A DNA stretch of 64,000 nucleotides from RZYY01 sp036794825 (GCA_036794825.1 DAIRGA010000003.1:1-64000); one strand, 5' to 3'. Shown: positions 43,405 through 52,332, numbered from the stretch's first letter. The notes: generated by a model not told the origin, from the sequence alone. Made by a program: numbers and translations.

Positions 43405-44436
43405 ATGAGAACATTTCCCGAAAATATTGACCCTGATCTTTTGGTTGCGTTTCTGGGTAACGAAACAAGCCCTGAAGAATCTGTCCTGGTAAAGGAATGG
43501 ATTGCCTCATCTGCCGAAAACAAAGCAAGGTATGAAGCTTTAAGTGAAATCTGGAATGTCTCTGAAACTGCCTTTCCTCAACCCGCTGATGTGGATACTG
43601 AAAAAGCCTGGCAGAAACTCACCTGCAAGATCGAGCAATTTGAATCAAATAAACATCTCATCAGCAAACCGAAAGATACCCCTGGCCTTTTCCTGAAATA
43701 TGCTCTCAGGGCTGCGGCTGTGTTTATTCCGCTTTTTGTAGCCGGATACCTGATTTTTTCCTATTACTCCCAACCTAAATTGATCACATTTGCCTCCGGG
43801 CAGGTGATTTTGGAGAAAACCCTTTCAGATGGATCGGTCATCAAGCTAAATAAAAACTCAAAACTGGAATATCCCGAAAAGTTTAAAGGCACAAAACGGG
43901 AAGTTTCGTTAACCGGCGAGGCATTTTTTAAAGTAATCCCGGACCCTGAAAAACCTTTCATCATCCATTCAGGGATGATTGATATAAAAGTGGTGGGAAC
44001 ATCCTTCAATATCAAAAACACGGCCGACAAAGACATTACAGAGGTTTTTGTAAGAGAGGGAAAAGTGGTTGTTTTTGCAGTGAATCAAAAAGGCATAAAA
44101 ACCGATTCCATTTTTCTTGAAGATGGAGGAAAAGGGGTTTTTGATAAAAATACCTTCAAGCTGAACAAAACCTCTCAGATTGACGGTGACGAACTTTTCT
44201 GGATCAACCAAACGCTGATTTTTAACAAAACCCGGCTTGAGAAAGTCTTTGCGTTGATTACCGAAAGATACAATGTTGAAATTAAAATGAATAGCAGTGA
44301 AATCGGAAGCCTCAGACTAACTACAAGATTTGCTAATCAACCTATTGATAGTGTAATGAAGGTAATTGCAGAGTCTTTCAAACTGAAAATCACACGAACC
44401 GGATCAACATTTGAAATTGATGACCCAGAAAATTAG
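43405..44436 (+). CDS. FecR-family anti-sigma factor with DUF4974
   Basis: The 343-residue protein has an N-terminal cytoplasmic sigma-binding part (PDLLVAFLGNETSPEESVLVKEWIASSAENKARYEAL), one membrane helix (about 100-117), the periplasmic FecR domain (LITFASGQVILEKTLSDGSVIKLNKNSKLEYPEKF, VSLTGEAFFKV, VVGTSFNIKN) and a C-terminal DUF4974 (FNKTRLEKVFALITERYNVEIKM ... MKVIAESFKLKITRTGSTFEI). In known systems the periplasmic part senses an outer-membrane protein and frees the sigma. The next gene overlaps this one by 17 bases and carries an STN domain, the usual signal partner. Confidence 0.95.
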   Translation: MRTFPENIDPDLLVAFLGNETSPEESVLVKEWIASSAENKARYEALSEIWNVSETAFPQPADVDTEKAWQKLTCKIEQFESNKHLISKPKDTPGLFLKYALRAAAVFIPLFVAGYLIFSYYSQPKLITFASGQVILEKTLSDGSVIKLNKNSKLEYPEKFKGTKREVSLTGEAFFKVIPDPEKPFIIHSGMIDIKVVGTSFNIKNTADKDITEVFVREGKVVVFAVNQKGIKTDSIFLEDGGKGVFDKNTFKLNKTSQIDGDELFWINQTLIFNKTRLEKVFALITERYNVEIKMNSSEIGSLRLTTRFANQPIDSVMKVIAESFKLKITRTGSTFEIDDPEN

Positions 44437-46141
44437 ACTTCTCAAATCCTTACTGATTATTTTGATAATATCTTCGGCGCCATTCCGCACTGACGCGCAG
44501 GAACGTTTGCTTGACAAAAAAATAACTCTTCAGGTTTCCAACGAAAAAGTTGAAACAGTTCTGAACCACATCGAAAGGATTTCCGGAGTGAATTTTTCGT
44601 ACAATTCCGACATTATTCCCGAGGACTCTTTAGTTTCGTTTTCGTGTGTCAGCAAATCCATCGAAAAGGCGCTTCCGGTTTTTTTGGGTAAAGATTTTTC
44701 TTTTAAAAGCACAGGCAAATACATCATCATTTTGCAAAAGAAAAACCGGCAGGAGATAAACCCAACGAAAAACAAATACAACATATCAGGCATTGTTCTA
44801 GATGCCCGAACCAGCAGGCCTTTGCCTTTGGTGACCATTTATGATATGGAGAGCCTGGAGTCAGTTCAAAGTGACAGTTCCGGCAACTTTAATCTTTCAG
44901 TGGTACCAAAAACCAACTATCTGGCGATCCGTATTAGTAAATCTGAATATTCTGATACTGTCAGCGTCATCAATCCCGCACTAAATGAATCGCTTTTGAT
45001 AAGACTTTTCCCGGTCGAAAAACCCTTGCAAAAACTTGATGCGATTTCCATCAGTGTTGTTCCTTTTTCAGTTTATTCAGGCAATAGCATTATCGAAAAA
45101 ATTGTAAATAAAGAATTGCTGTTGAACAGCCAGAATGTGGTGATTTACGACAAACGCATTGCACAGCTCTCTTTATTTCCAATGGTAGGGACCAATCTGC
45201 GCATGAGTGGCGCCGTGACCAATCATTTTTCGATCAATCTTCTGGGCGGGTATTCAAACGGTGTTGCTGGTTTTGAAGCCGGGGGAATTGTCAATATCAA
45301 CAAAAGTGATGTGAACGGTTTTCAGGCTTCCTGTTTGGTTAATTTAACCGGCAGGGATGTAAATGGCTTTCAGGCTTCGGGCGTGTTAAACCTCACCAAA
45401 GGGAATGTAAATGGATGCCAAATCAGCGTTATCGGCAATTTGGGAGCCGATACCGTCAAAGGAGTTCAGGCGGCAGGAATAGTAAATGTTTGTGATAAAA
45501 AATTAAGCGGCCTTCAGTTATCACCTGGTTTAAACATTTCGCGGGGCGATGAAACCGGAGCGCAGGTTGCCGGTTTAGTAAATTATGCGGCAAATCCACG
45601 ATTTCAGCTTGGGCTGATAAATGTTGCCGACACTTCTGATGGTGCGCCTTTGGGCGTTATTAATATTATCAGGCACGGATATTACGCATTTTCGCTCTCT
45701 GCTGATGAATTACAAACAGGCTATTTACTTTTCAGTATGGGAACACGGCGATTGTACAGCATTGTCGGAGTTTCGGGAAGCACGGCAAATGGGCAGAAGA
45801 GCTGGGGAATTAATTACGGCTTAGGTTCTCATTTCTTTTACAACCACCGGCTGGGGTTAAACATTGAGCTTCTTAATACGGTAATAAACGCTTTTGGCAG
45901 CTTCGACTCGACGATGATCAGTCGCGTGAGCCTGTCAACCCAACTGTCGCTTCGCCTTGGACAACATTTTTACCTCAATGCCGGTCCGTCCATCAATACA
46001 TTTATCGCTGACGCTGATAATCCCGATGTTGATGGATTTATTTCGACAACCCTTCCCAAAAACAACTGGCATTATACGTCAGTCAACACCCGTTACGATG
46101 CCTGGATTGGTGTATCTGCCGGTCTGAAATACCGGTTTTGA
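44420..46141 (+). CDS. STN-domain outer-membrane protein with LA_2272-like surface repeats
   Basis: ATG 44420 lies inside the FecR gene; 573 residues. After a signal peptide comes an STN (secretin/TonB short N-terminal) domain (ITLQVSNEKVETVLNHIERISGVNFSYNSDII, about 30-110), then a carboxypeptidase-regulatory-like domain (NISGIVLDARTSRPLPLVTIYD, about 118-195). About residues 280-387 hold six or seven ~21-residue repeats of the form G-x-Q-x-S/A-G-x-x-N-x-x (VNGFQASGVLNLTKGN, VKGVQAAGIVNV), like the LA_2272 surface repeats. The rest is barrel-like and ends in VSAGLKYRF. There is no plug domain. In FecIR systems the STN domain signals to FecR, so this protein may be the outer sensor of the locus. 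The ligand is unknown. Confidence 0.82.
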   Translation: MTQKIRLLKSLLIILIISSAPFRTDAQERLLDKKITLQVSNEKVETVLNHIERISGVNFSYNSDIIPEDSLVSFSCVSKSIEKALPVFLGKDFSFKSTGKYIIILQKKNRQEINPTKNKYNISGIVLDARTSRPLPLVTIYDMESLESVQSDSSGNFNLSVVPKTNYLAIRISKSEYSDTVSVINPALNESLLIRLFPVEKPLQKLDAISISVVPFSVYSGNSIIEKIVNKELLLNSQNVVIYDKRIAQLSLFPMVGTNLRMSGAVTNHFSINLLGGYSNGVAGFEAGGIVNINKSDVNGFQASCLVNLTGRDVNGFQASGVLNLTKGNVNGCQISVIGNLGADTVKGVQAAGIVNVCDKKLSGLQLSPGLNISRGDETGAQVAGLVNYAANPRFQLGLINVADTSDGAPLGVINIIRHGYYAFSLSADELQTGYLLFSMGTRRLYSIVGVSGSTANGQKSWGINYGLGSHFFYNHRLGLNIELLNTVINAFGSFDSTMISRVSLSTQLSLRLGQHFYLNAGPSINTFIADADNPDVDGFISTTLPKNNWHYTSVNTRYDAWIGVSAGLKYRF

Positions 46142-46294
46142 TACCATTAATTTGCCACGGATTGTAAGGCCAGAAACTGCGCAACTACAGGTGTTTTCCG
46201 ATTTCATTCCTTTTGATTCAAAAAAATAATTTTTCCCGATAGGGGTAAATCCATTTTTGGTTGCCATTGAATTATAAACTTTAAAAATAATTCT

Positions 46295-46927
46295 ATGGAC
46301 GCATCTGATTTTAGAAAAGCATCAAGAAGTTTGTTGGTTTTTGCATTAGTTATTGGCGGTCATCTGATGGCCACCGAAACCTGGAAAAAAATTGAAACCA
46401 AAGAAGGTGTTGCCCTTTACGAAAGATGGGTGAACATAAACAGCGAACTGACTGTGAAGGAACGAAAAGCAGAAATGGTTGTAAACGGCGACATACATTC
46501 CATTTTAAAAACGTTGAGCGATCCTTCGCAAACCAGGCTATGGATGGAAAATGTGAGCGATTCCTACCTGATTAATAAAGAATCAGACAATGTATGGTCG
46601 TCCTATACCTATTTTTCGCTGCCCTGGCCTTTTGAAAATCGTGATTTGGTATGTGTTTCCAACCTGAGGTACTACGATCCCGGCAATGCAACAATTGAAA
46701 TTGTCAGCATGGAAAATATGTTGCCTCTGAAACAAAAGGTTGAAAGGTTAACCAACTACAAGGCTACCTGGAAAATTGCCGATCTGGGAAACGGGAGGGT
46801 ATTTGTTTCATTTTCTGCCATGACGGCTACGCCCGCGCAATACCCTAGGTTTGTGATTGACCCGGTTGTTCGCGGCGCATTCCTGCGCAACCTGATAAAG
46901 CTAAGATTAGTATTGTCAAATAATTAA
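46295..46927 (+). CDS. START-domain lipid-binding-like protein
   Basis: The 210-residue protein has an N-terminal hydrophobic segment (SLLVFALVIGGHLMA) that may be a signal or anchor, then a START/SRPBCC domain: TWKKIETKEGVALYERWVN, SELTVKERKAEMVVNGDIHSILKTLSDPSQTRLWMENV, SSYTYFSLPWPFENRDLVCVSNLRYY, YKATWKIADLGNGRVFVSFSAMTATPAQYPRFVIDPVV. START domains hold lipids or other hydrophobic ligands. It leads an apparent operon with the DUF2062-SDR and epimerase genes (gaps 12 and 4 bases). It follows the STN-repeat protein by 153 bases. Confidence 0.82.
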   Translation: MDASDFRKASRSLLVFALVIGGHLMATETWKKIETKEGVALYERWVNINSELTVKERKAEMVVNGDIHSILKTLSDPSQTRLWMENVSDSYLINKESDNVWSSYTYFSLPWPFENRDLVCVSNLRYYDPGNATIEIVSMENMLPLKQKVERLTNYKATWKIADLGNGRVFVSFSAMTATPAQYPRFVIDPVVRGAFLRNLIKLRLVLSNN

Positions 46928-46939
46928 AAGCGAAAAATC

Positions 46940-48235
46940 ATGAATAAGTTCAAAAAGCGATTGAGCGAGAAAATTCAAAAACTTACCGGTGAACCAAAAA
47001 CCGTTGCGCGAAGTTTTGCCATGGGTTCGTTTATTGGAGTTTCGCCTTTGATTGGGATGCAAATTATGTTGAGTCTGCTCCTGGCAGGTATCTTTCGCCT
47101 GAGCAAAACTGCTGCTGTTGTGGGGGTTGTAAACACAAACTGGACAAAAGGATTGTTTTTATATCCGTTCAATTACCAAATCGGAGCCTGGCTGCTTGGC
47201 AGCAATCAAAGCATAAATATCGCCGGCCTATTTTCAGGAAATGTAATAAAAAACCTTTCCAATGCAGGATCGGCGGTCTTCTTTTCATTGCTGATTGGTG
47301 GCTTTATCACAGGTTCAATCTTAGCCTGCGTTTATTACTTCCTGATCCTGAAAATCTTAAAACAAAAAAAATCATCAACCATAAAAACAGAAAATCCAAT
47401 GAAAACCACAGATAAAAAATATGCTCTTTTAACCGGAGCCAGCCAGGGAATTGGAAAAGCCATGGCTCATGAACTGGCGTCAAGAAAAATAAATTTGCTT
47501 CTCGTTTCATTAAAAGGAGAAGGTTTAGCGGACTTTTGCCGGGAAATTCATGAAAATTACGGTGTAGATGCCCAATATTTCGAAACAGATTTCTCGCTGT
47601 ATAATTCTGTTTATGATGTTGCCAACTGGGCAGTCTCCAATTACCCGGTTTATATTCTCATCAACAATGCCGGCGTTGGCGGAACCAAAGCATTTGAAAG
47701 CGTTTCGCCAGAATATATCGACAACATCATCCAGGTTAATGTCAGGGCTACTTCTCTGCTCACAAGGCTAATGCTGCCGGAACTGAAAAAGCATGAAAAT
47801 GCCTATATTTTAAACGTTGCCAGCATGGCTGCATTTTCTCCTTTCGCTTTTAAAACCGTTTACCCGGCTTCAAAAGCATTTATTTACTCGTTTTCGCGAG
47901 GTTTGCATGAAGAACTCAAAGGCACCAATGTTTTTGTGAGTGTAATTCATCCCGGCCCGGTTAAAACCAACGCAGAAGTCACGGCAAGAATCGAAAAACA
48001 GGGTGTTTTCGGACGAATGGGTCAGGTAACTCCGGAAAAACTGGCGCACATTGCTATCAGGCGATTGTTTGTTAAAGACTCATTAATTCTGCCAGGTACT
48101 TTAAATAAAGTCAACTGGCTGCTGATGGCTATTTTGCCAAATGCCTGGAAATTACCGCTACTATCGAGCGTTGTGCGGAAAGAAATCAATTCCTGCCAGC
48201 CTGCTGGTCTTTCGTTAAGCCTAATAAAAAACTAA
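46940..48235 (+). CDS. DUF2062 membrane domain fused to a short-chain dehydrogenase
   Basis: The 431-residue protein joins two usually separate modules in one unbroken frame. Residues 1-145 are DUF2062: GEPKTVARSFAMGSFIGVSPLIGMQIML, then hydrophobic helices (VVGVVNTNWTKGLFLYPFNYQIGAWLLG and FFSLLIGGFITGSILACVYYFLIL). Residues 154-431 are a classical SDR with cofactor motif TGASQGIGKA (164-173), NNAG, and catalytic Y308-x3-K312 (YPASK). An ATG at 47399 (M154) could allow the SDR to be made alone. The SDR would thus be tethered to the inner membrane and may act on a lipid-soluble substrate. It sits 12 bases after the START gene and four before the epimerase. Confidence 0.88.
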   Translation: MNKFKKRLSEKIQKLTGEPKTVARSFAMGSFIGVSPLIGMQIMLSLLLAGIFRLSKTAAVVGVVNTNWTKGLFLYPFNYQIGAWLLGSNQSINIAGLFSGNVIKNLSNAGSAVFFSLLIGGFITGSILACVYYFLILKILKQKKSSTIKTENPMKTTDKKYALLTGASQGIGKAMAHELASRKINLLLVSLKGEGLADFCREIHENYGVDAQYFETDFSLYNSVYDVANWAVSNYPVYILINNAGVGGTKAFESVSPEYIDNIIQVNVRATSLLTRLMLPELKKHENAYILNVASMAAFSPFAFKTVYPASKAFIYSFSRGLHEELKGTNVFVSVIHPGPVKTNAEVTARIEKQGVFGRMGQVTPEKLAHIAIRRLFVKDSLILPGTLNKVNWLLMAILPNAWKLPLLSSVVRKEINSCQPAGLSLSLIKN

Positions 48236-48239
48236 GAAA

Positions 48240-49217
48240 ATGAAAGTTTTAGTAACAGGAGCCAACGGCTTTTTATCAGGCCATATAATCAGAGAACTCC
48301 TAAAACGCGGACATTCAGTTCGGGCAATGATGAGAGCCGGGGCAAAGGCTCCGGCTCTTAAAAGCATTGATGTTGATTTGTTTTATGGAAATATCACCAA
48401 CAAAACGGATATTGAAAATGCCGTAGATGGTTGTGAAATTGTAATTCATGCTGCGGCTGATACCAGTCAATCACATCGAAAAGCAGAAGATTATTTCCCG
48501 GTCAATGTAGGTGCAACGGCACACATTATTGAAGCCATGAAACATAGAGGCTGTAAAAGATTAATATTTGTGAGCACCGCCAACACGATGGGTTTTGGAA
48601 CTTTCGAAAATCCCGGAAATGAAAGTACGCCGGCATCTCCCCTGGTTTTAAAATCAGGCTATGCAAACAGCAAATTTATGGCTCAGAAATTAGTTGTTGA
48701 AGCTGTTAAAAACCAAAATCTTGATGCGGTTGTTGTGAATCCAACTTTCATGATCGGACCTTTGGATTACAATCCTCATTCGGGCAGAATTTTTAGGATG
48801 ATTATGAATAAAAAACTTGTTTTCTATCCTCCCGGGGGTAAAAATTTTGTGGATGTAAGGGATGCGGCAAGTGGAATTGTAAATGCAATAACCGATGGGA
48901 AATCAGGCGAATGCTATTTGATTGCAGGCGAAAATCTTTCATATCATGATTTCTTTCAAAAAATAAAACTACTTACAAAACAAAGTTCAAGGCTGGTTCC
49001 AATACCTGTTTTACTTTTAAAATTGGCGGGCATTTTCGGAAGTATTTGCCAATATTCTGGAATAAATACCGAATTAACTTTTACAAACGCACGCATTCTT
49101 TCCATTAATAACTACTTCGACAACAGCAAAGCCGTTCGCTGCCTTGGTCTTTCATGTTCAGGTATGGACAAAACTATAACTGATTACCTGAAATGGCTAA
49201 AAGAGGAAAATACGTGA
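48240..49217 (+). CDS. NAD-dependent epimerase/dehydratase-type extended SDR
   Basis: The 325-residue protein has the extended-SDR cofactor motif TGANGFLSG (6-14), a catalytic Y141-x3-K145 (YANSK), and VVNPTFMIGPLDYNPHSGRIFRMI, FVDVRDAASGIVNAI. It resembles dihydroflavonol reductase/HpnA-like and 3-beta-HSD-like members rather than nucleotide-sugar epimerases. It is cytoplasmic or membrane-associated. It ends the START/DUF2062-SDR/epimerase operon; together the three genes suggest reduction or oxidation of a hydrophobic ketone or alcohol, such as a lipid or polyketide. The substrate is unknown. Confidence 0.88.
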   Translation: MKVLVTGANGFLSGHIIRELLKRGHSVRAMMRAGAKAPALKSIDVDLFYGNITNKTDIENAVDGCEIVIHAAADTSQSHRKAEDYFPVNVGATAHIIEAMKHRGCKRLIFVSTANTMGFGTFENPGNESTPASPLVLKSGYANSKFMAQKLVVEAVKNQNLDAVVVNPTFMIGPLDYNPHSGRIFRMIMNKKLVFYPPGGKNFVDVRDAASGIVNAITDGKSGECYLIAGENLSYHDFFQKIKLLTKQSSRLVPIPVLLLKLAGIFGSICQYSGINTELTFTNARILSINNYFDNSKAVRCLGLSCSGMDKTITDYLKWLKEENT

Positions 49218-49318
49218 AGGAAGTTTCTGGTTTGAGGCGCCCATCTCCTTTTCAGCGCGCTACTTCAGAAAGATTTCCGGGTTTGGGCGGACAAGAATTA
49301 ATTACTGTGTTCCCTGGC

Positions 49319-49645
49319 CTACAAAACTCCGTCAATGATCTTTTCCACACTCTTCTGAAGCACATCCATGGCAGCGTTCACAGCTTTTTGCGTGATGGCT
49401 TTTGAGAGCACCGCAAGGGCGTTGATCTCTGCTTCAAGGATGAGCTTTTCATCCTCAAGCCGCGATTCAAACTTTGCCTGGCTTAATTCTCCGCTAATCC
49501 GCATTTTGGCAATCATTTCAAGTCGTTCTTTTTTCCGGTTATAGAAATTCCTGGAAACAGCTTCCACATCTTTCCAGTGATCGGATGCCACAAGTTTCAT
49601 GGCTGATAACATTCCTGTCAGAGTTTCTTCGATGTTAAATTGCAT
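49319..49645 (-). CDS. Small helical protein, unknown
   Basis: The 108-residue protein has no signal or membrane segment and is rich in charged and Ala/Leu residues (WKDVEAVSRNFYNRKKERLEMIAKMRISGELSQAKFESRLEDEKLILEAEINALAVLSKAITQKAVNAAMDVLQKSVEKII), so it should be mostly helical, possibly coiled-coil. I do not recognise it. It follows the lipoprotein gene by 21 bases, so the two are probably co-transcribed. Confidence 0.65.
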   Translation of the reverse strand: MQFNIEETLTGMLSAMKLVASDHWKDVEAVSRNFYNRKKERLEMIAKMRISGELSQAKFESRLEDEKLILEAEINALAVLSKAITQKAVNAAMDVLQKSVEKIIDGVL

Positions 49646-49666
49646 AATGATATGTTTTTAAGTTGA

Positions 49667-50143
49667 TTAATCAGGTGGATTGGTCACGATATCTTTGGCC
49701 TTTTCGGCAACCTGCATTGCATAAAAGAGGTCGGCGAATGTTTTCTGATTAAGTTTAATCAGTCCGTCACTCAGTTCGTTGTCCGTTTTGTGCTCCTCTT
49801 TATATTTGGTCCAGAGTTCGAGGGTAATCTCGCAAATCCGAACCGTATTCTCGTTGAGCGGCCGAATCTTGTTTTTGTTTAAAAGGGAATTCAATTCTAC
49901 TTCAATTTCAACGTATTGACTGGCAAAGAGCTGGTATTCACGCCCGCCATTCGTATTTTTGGTCAACTCGAGCATCGAAAGATAAAACCTGTCAACAGCT
50001 TTTGCGGTTTCATCAATTTGTTCCAGAATGATTGCATCGTGCGGTGGTACGAGGGTCACGCGGCAGGTGCTGAAAAGCATCAGGCTGACCAGGCTAATCA
50101 TCAGAGCAACAGGCCTTGCATTGTAAATAATCATTTGTTTCAT
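49667..50143 (-). CDS. Small lipoprotein, unknown
   Basis: The 158-residue protein has a lipoprotein signal (LMISLVSLMLFSTC, Cys about 27). The mature part VTLVPPHDAIILEQIDETAKAVDRFYLSMLELT ... YQLFASQYVEIEVELNSLL ... ICEITLELWTKYKEEHKTDNELSDGLIKLNQKTFADLFYAMQVAEKAK is helical. The VPP-x-D ... I-x-x-T-x-x-A-V-D-x-x-Y pattern recurs in small lipoproteins of other Bacteroidota, as I recall, with no known function. It forms a pair with the helical protein downstream. Confidence 0.7.
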   Translation of the reverse strand: MKQMIIYNARPVALMISLVSLMLFSTCRVTLVPPHDAIILEQIDETAKAVDRFYLSMLELTKNTNGGREYQLFASQYVEIEVELNSLLNKNKIRPLNENTVRICEITLELWTKYKEEHKTDNELSDGLIKLNQKTFADLFYAMQVAEKAKDIVTNPPD

Positions 50144-50329
50144 AACGTTGTTTATTTTAGGTTGATGAGAAAACTGAGGTAAAATTATACTCTTTTATTG
50201 AGCGAAAGGTTGCTTGAGAAGGAGCGGTAAGAGAAAGGTTGGGGTAAAAACATCAACACTCAAAGGAGCTAAACAGGTTTATCAATTAAATATCAAACCT
50301 TTAGCAATTGCTTTCATGTAAAAAGGCAA

Positions 50330-50363
50330 CTGGTTTTTGTTGACAACCAGAGTCAGCCTTTTT
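50330..50363. terminator. Stand-alone terminator-like hairpin between divergent genes
   Basis: AAAAAGGC (50330-50337) pairs with GCCTTTTT (50356-50363), and inside it CTGGTT pairs with AACCAG. It has a T-run on either strand, yet neither flanking gene ends here: the lipoprotein gene leaves to the left and typA starts to the right. It may end a small RNA from 50170-50330, where I see no gene. The remainder of the 318-base gap is otherwise plain. Confidence 0.5.
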
Positions 50364-50416
50364 AACAATTAATAACCTTACGCAAATCTTTTAGGAGTCT
50401 TTTGCCAGATTAAGGT

Positions 50417-50424
50417 ATTTTTGC
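50417..50424 (+). promoter_or_regulatory. -7 box for typA
   Basis: TATTTTTG matches TAnnTTTG, 37 bases before ATG 50462. Confidence 0.5.
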
Positions 50425-50461
50425 CGACCCTTAAAAACACGGGAATTTTAAAAATCACACC

Positions 50462-52273
50462 ATGCTAAACATCAGAAACATCGCCATAATAGCTCACGTT
50501 GATCACGGAAAAACCACGCTGGTTGACCGTATTCTTCACCAGGTCAAACTCTTTCGCGACAACCAGGAAATGGGGGAACTCATTCTGGATTCAAACGACC
50601 TTGAACGCGAACGCGGAATTACGATTCTGGCCAAAAATGTAGCTGTAAGATACAAAGACGTAAAAATCAACATCATCGATACCCCCGGACACACCGACTT
50701 TGGCGGCGAAGTAGAGCGTGTGCTCAACATGGCCGACGGAGTACTTCTGCTGGTGGATGCTTTCGAAGGACCGATGCCACAAACCCGGTTCGTACTCGAA
50801 AAAGCACTTAATCTGGGATTAAAGCCCATTGTAGTCATCAACAAAGTGGACAAGCCCAACTGCTCGCCCGACGAGGTACACGAAGCCGTCTTTGATCTGA
50901 TGTTCAACCTGGGAGCCACTGAGGATCAGATCAATTTTCCCACTGTTTACGGATCATCCAAACAGGGGTGGATGAGCGCCGACTGGAGAGAACCTTCCAC
51001 CGACGTAAGTTATCTGCTCGACACCATCATTCAGCACATCCCGCCACCAAAAAATCAACCCGGTAATCTGCAGCTGATGATCAGCTCACTGGATTACTCT
51101 TCATACCTCGGTCGTATTGCCGTTGGGCGCATCACACGCGGAAAAATAAAAATGGGGATGCAGGTTACCCTGATGAAAGCCAGTGGCGTCATTCAGAAGT
51201 CGGTAATCAAGGAGCTTTACCGCTTTGAGGGGCTGGGAAAAGAAAAGGTGAAAAATGAGCTGGAGGCTGGCGAAATCTGCGCTGTGCTGGGAGTTGAAAA
51301 TTTTGAAATCGGCGACACTATTGCCGACATTGATGCACCCGAAGCACTGACCCCCATTGCCGTTGACGAGCCAACAATGAGTATGCTTTTCACCATCAAC
51401 AATTCGCCATTTTTCGGAAAAGAGGGAATCTACGTTACTTCGAGGCATATTCGCGACCGGCTTTTCAAGGAGACGGAGAAAAACCTCGCCCTGCGTGTCG
51501 AAGAGACCGATTCGCCGGATAAGCTGCTGGTATACGGCCGTGGTATACTCCACCTGAGCATCCTGGTAGAAACCATGCGCCGCGAGGGTTATGAATTTCA
51601 GATCGGGCAACCCCAGGTTATTCTTAAAGAAATCAACGGTGAAAAGCACGAACCCGTCGAAACCCTCACAGTTCAGGTTCCGGAGGAATTTTCAGGAAAA
51701 GTGATTGAGATCGTAACCCGCAGGCGTGGAGAAATCGTAACCATCGAAACCAAAAGCGACCGCGTTGTGCTTGAATTCACCATTCCAGCCCGCGGCATCA
51801 TCGGCCTCACCAACCCCATCCTCACTGCCACTGAAGGTGAAGCAGTGGTTTCGCACCGCTTCAAAGCCTATGAACCCTGGAAAGGTGAAATTCCGGGCCG
51901 CAACAACGGAGCACTAATCGCCATGGAAACCGGAACTGCCATCGCTTACAGCATTGATAAACTCCAGGACAGAGGCACTTTCTTCATTTTCCCGCGCGAA
52001 GATGTTTATGCCGGGCAGGTAATCGGCGAAAACACACGTCAGGACGATATGCTCATCAACGTTACCAAAACCAAAAAGCTCACCAACATACGGGCTTCCG
52101 GATCGGACGACAAAGCCGTGATCACACCGCCAGTAAGGTTTTCGCTGGAAGAGGCCATGGAATACATTCGCAACGACGAATATGTGGAGGTAACCCCAAA
52201 ATCCATACGCATCCGAAAGATTATCCTTGACGAAAACGAGCGCAAACGGAAAAGCAGGGAGCAGGGTCAGTAA
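50462..52273 (+). CDS. typA: TypA/BipA ribosome-associated GTPase
   Basis: TypA is a translational GTPase that acts on the ribosome in 50S assembly, mostly under stress and cold. The 603-residue protein has G1 AHVDHGKTT (11-19), G2 RERGITI, G3 DTPGHTDFGGEVERVL, G4 NKVD, then EF-G-like domains and the TypA-specific C-terminal domain with NNGALIAMETGTAIAYS and a basic tail (ENERKRKSREQG). Full length. It probably stands alone. Confidence 0.97.
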   Translation: MLNIRNIAIIAHVDHGKTTLVDRILHQVKLFRDNQEMGELILDSNDLERERGITILAKNVAVRYKDVKINIIDTPGHTDFGGEVERVLNMADGVLLLVDAFEGPMPQTRFVLEKALNLGLKPIVVINKVDKPNCSPDEVHEAVFDLMFNLGATEDQINFPTVYGSSKQGWMSADWREPSTDVSYLLDTIIQHIPPPKNQPGNLQLMISSLDYSSYLGRIAVGRITRGKIKMGMQVTLMKASGVIQKSVIKELYRFEGLGKEKVKNELEAGEICAVLGVENFEIGDTIADIDAPEALTPIAVDEPTMSMLFTINNSPFFGKEGIYVTSRHIRDRLFKETEKNLALRVEETDSPDKLLVYGRGILHLSILVETMRREGYEFQIGQPQVILKEINGEKHEPVETLTVQVPEEFSGKVIEIVTRRRGEIVTIETKSDRVVLEFTIPARGIIGLTNPILTATEGEAVVSHRFKAYEPWKGEIPGRNNGALIAMETGTAIAYSIDKLQDRGTFFIFPREDVYAGQVIGENTRQDDMLINVTKTKKLTNIRASGSDDKAVITPPVRFSLEEAMEYIRNDEYVEVTPKSIRIRKIILDENERKRKSREQGQ

Positions 52274-52307
52274 TGCGAATTGCTGTCAGCTAAACTGTTA
52301 GGTGAGA

Positions 52308-52332
52308 AAACTAACCGACCGGTTGTTAGTTT
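52308..52332 (+). terminator. Hairpin after typA
   Basis: AAACTAAC (52308-52315) pairs with GTTAGTTT (52325-52332) across 9 bases, 34 bases after the stop. A short T-run only, so it is a weak candidate. The remaining 315-base gap up to 52588 shows no gene and no clear -7 box for preA. Confidence 0.4.

Noticed and set aside
49193..49405. 70-codon plus-strand frame at the end of the epimerase gene
   Set aside because: It overlaps the epimerase end and the antisense of a better-supported gene and has low-complexity composition.
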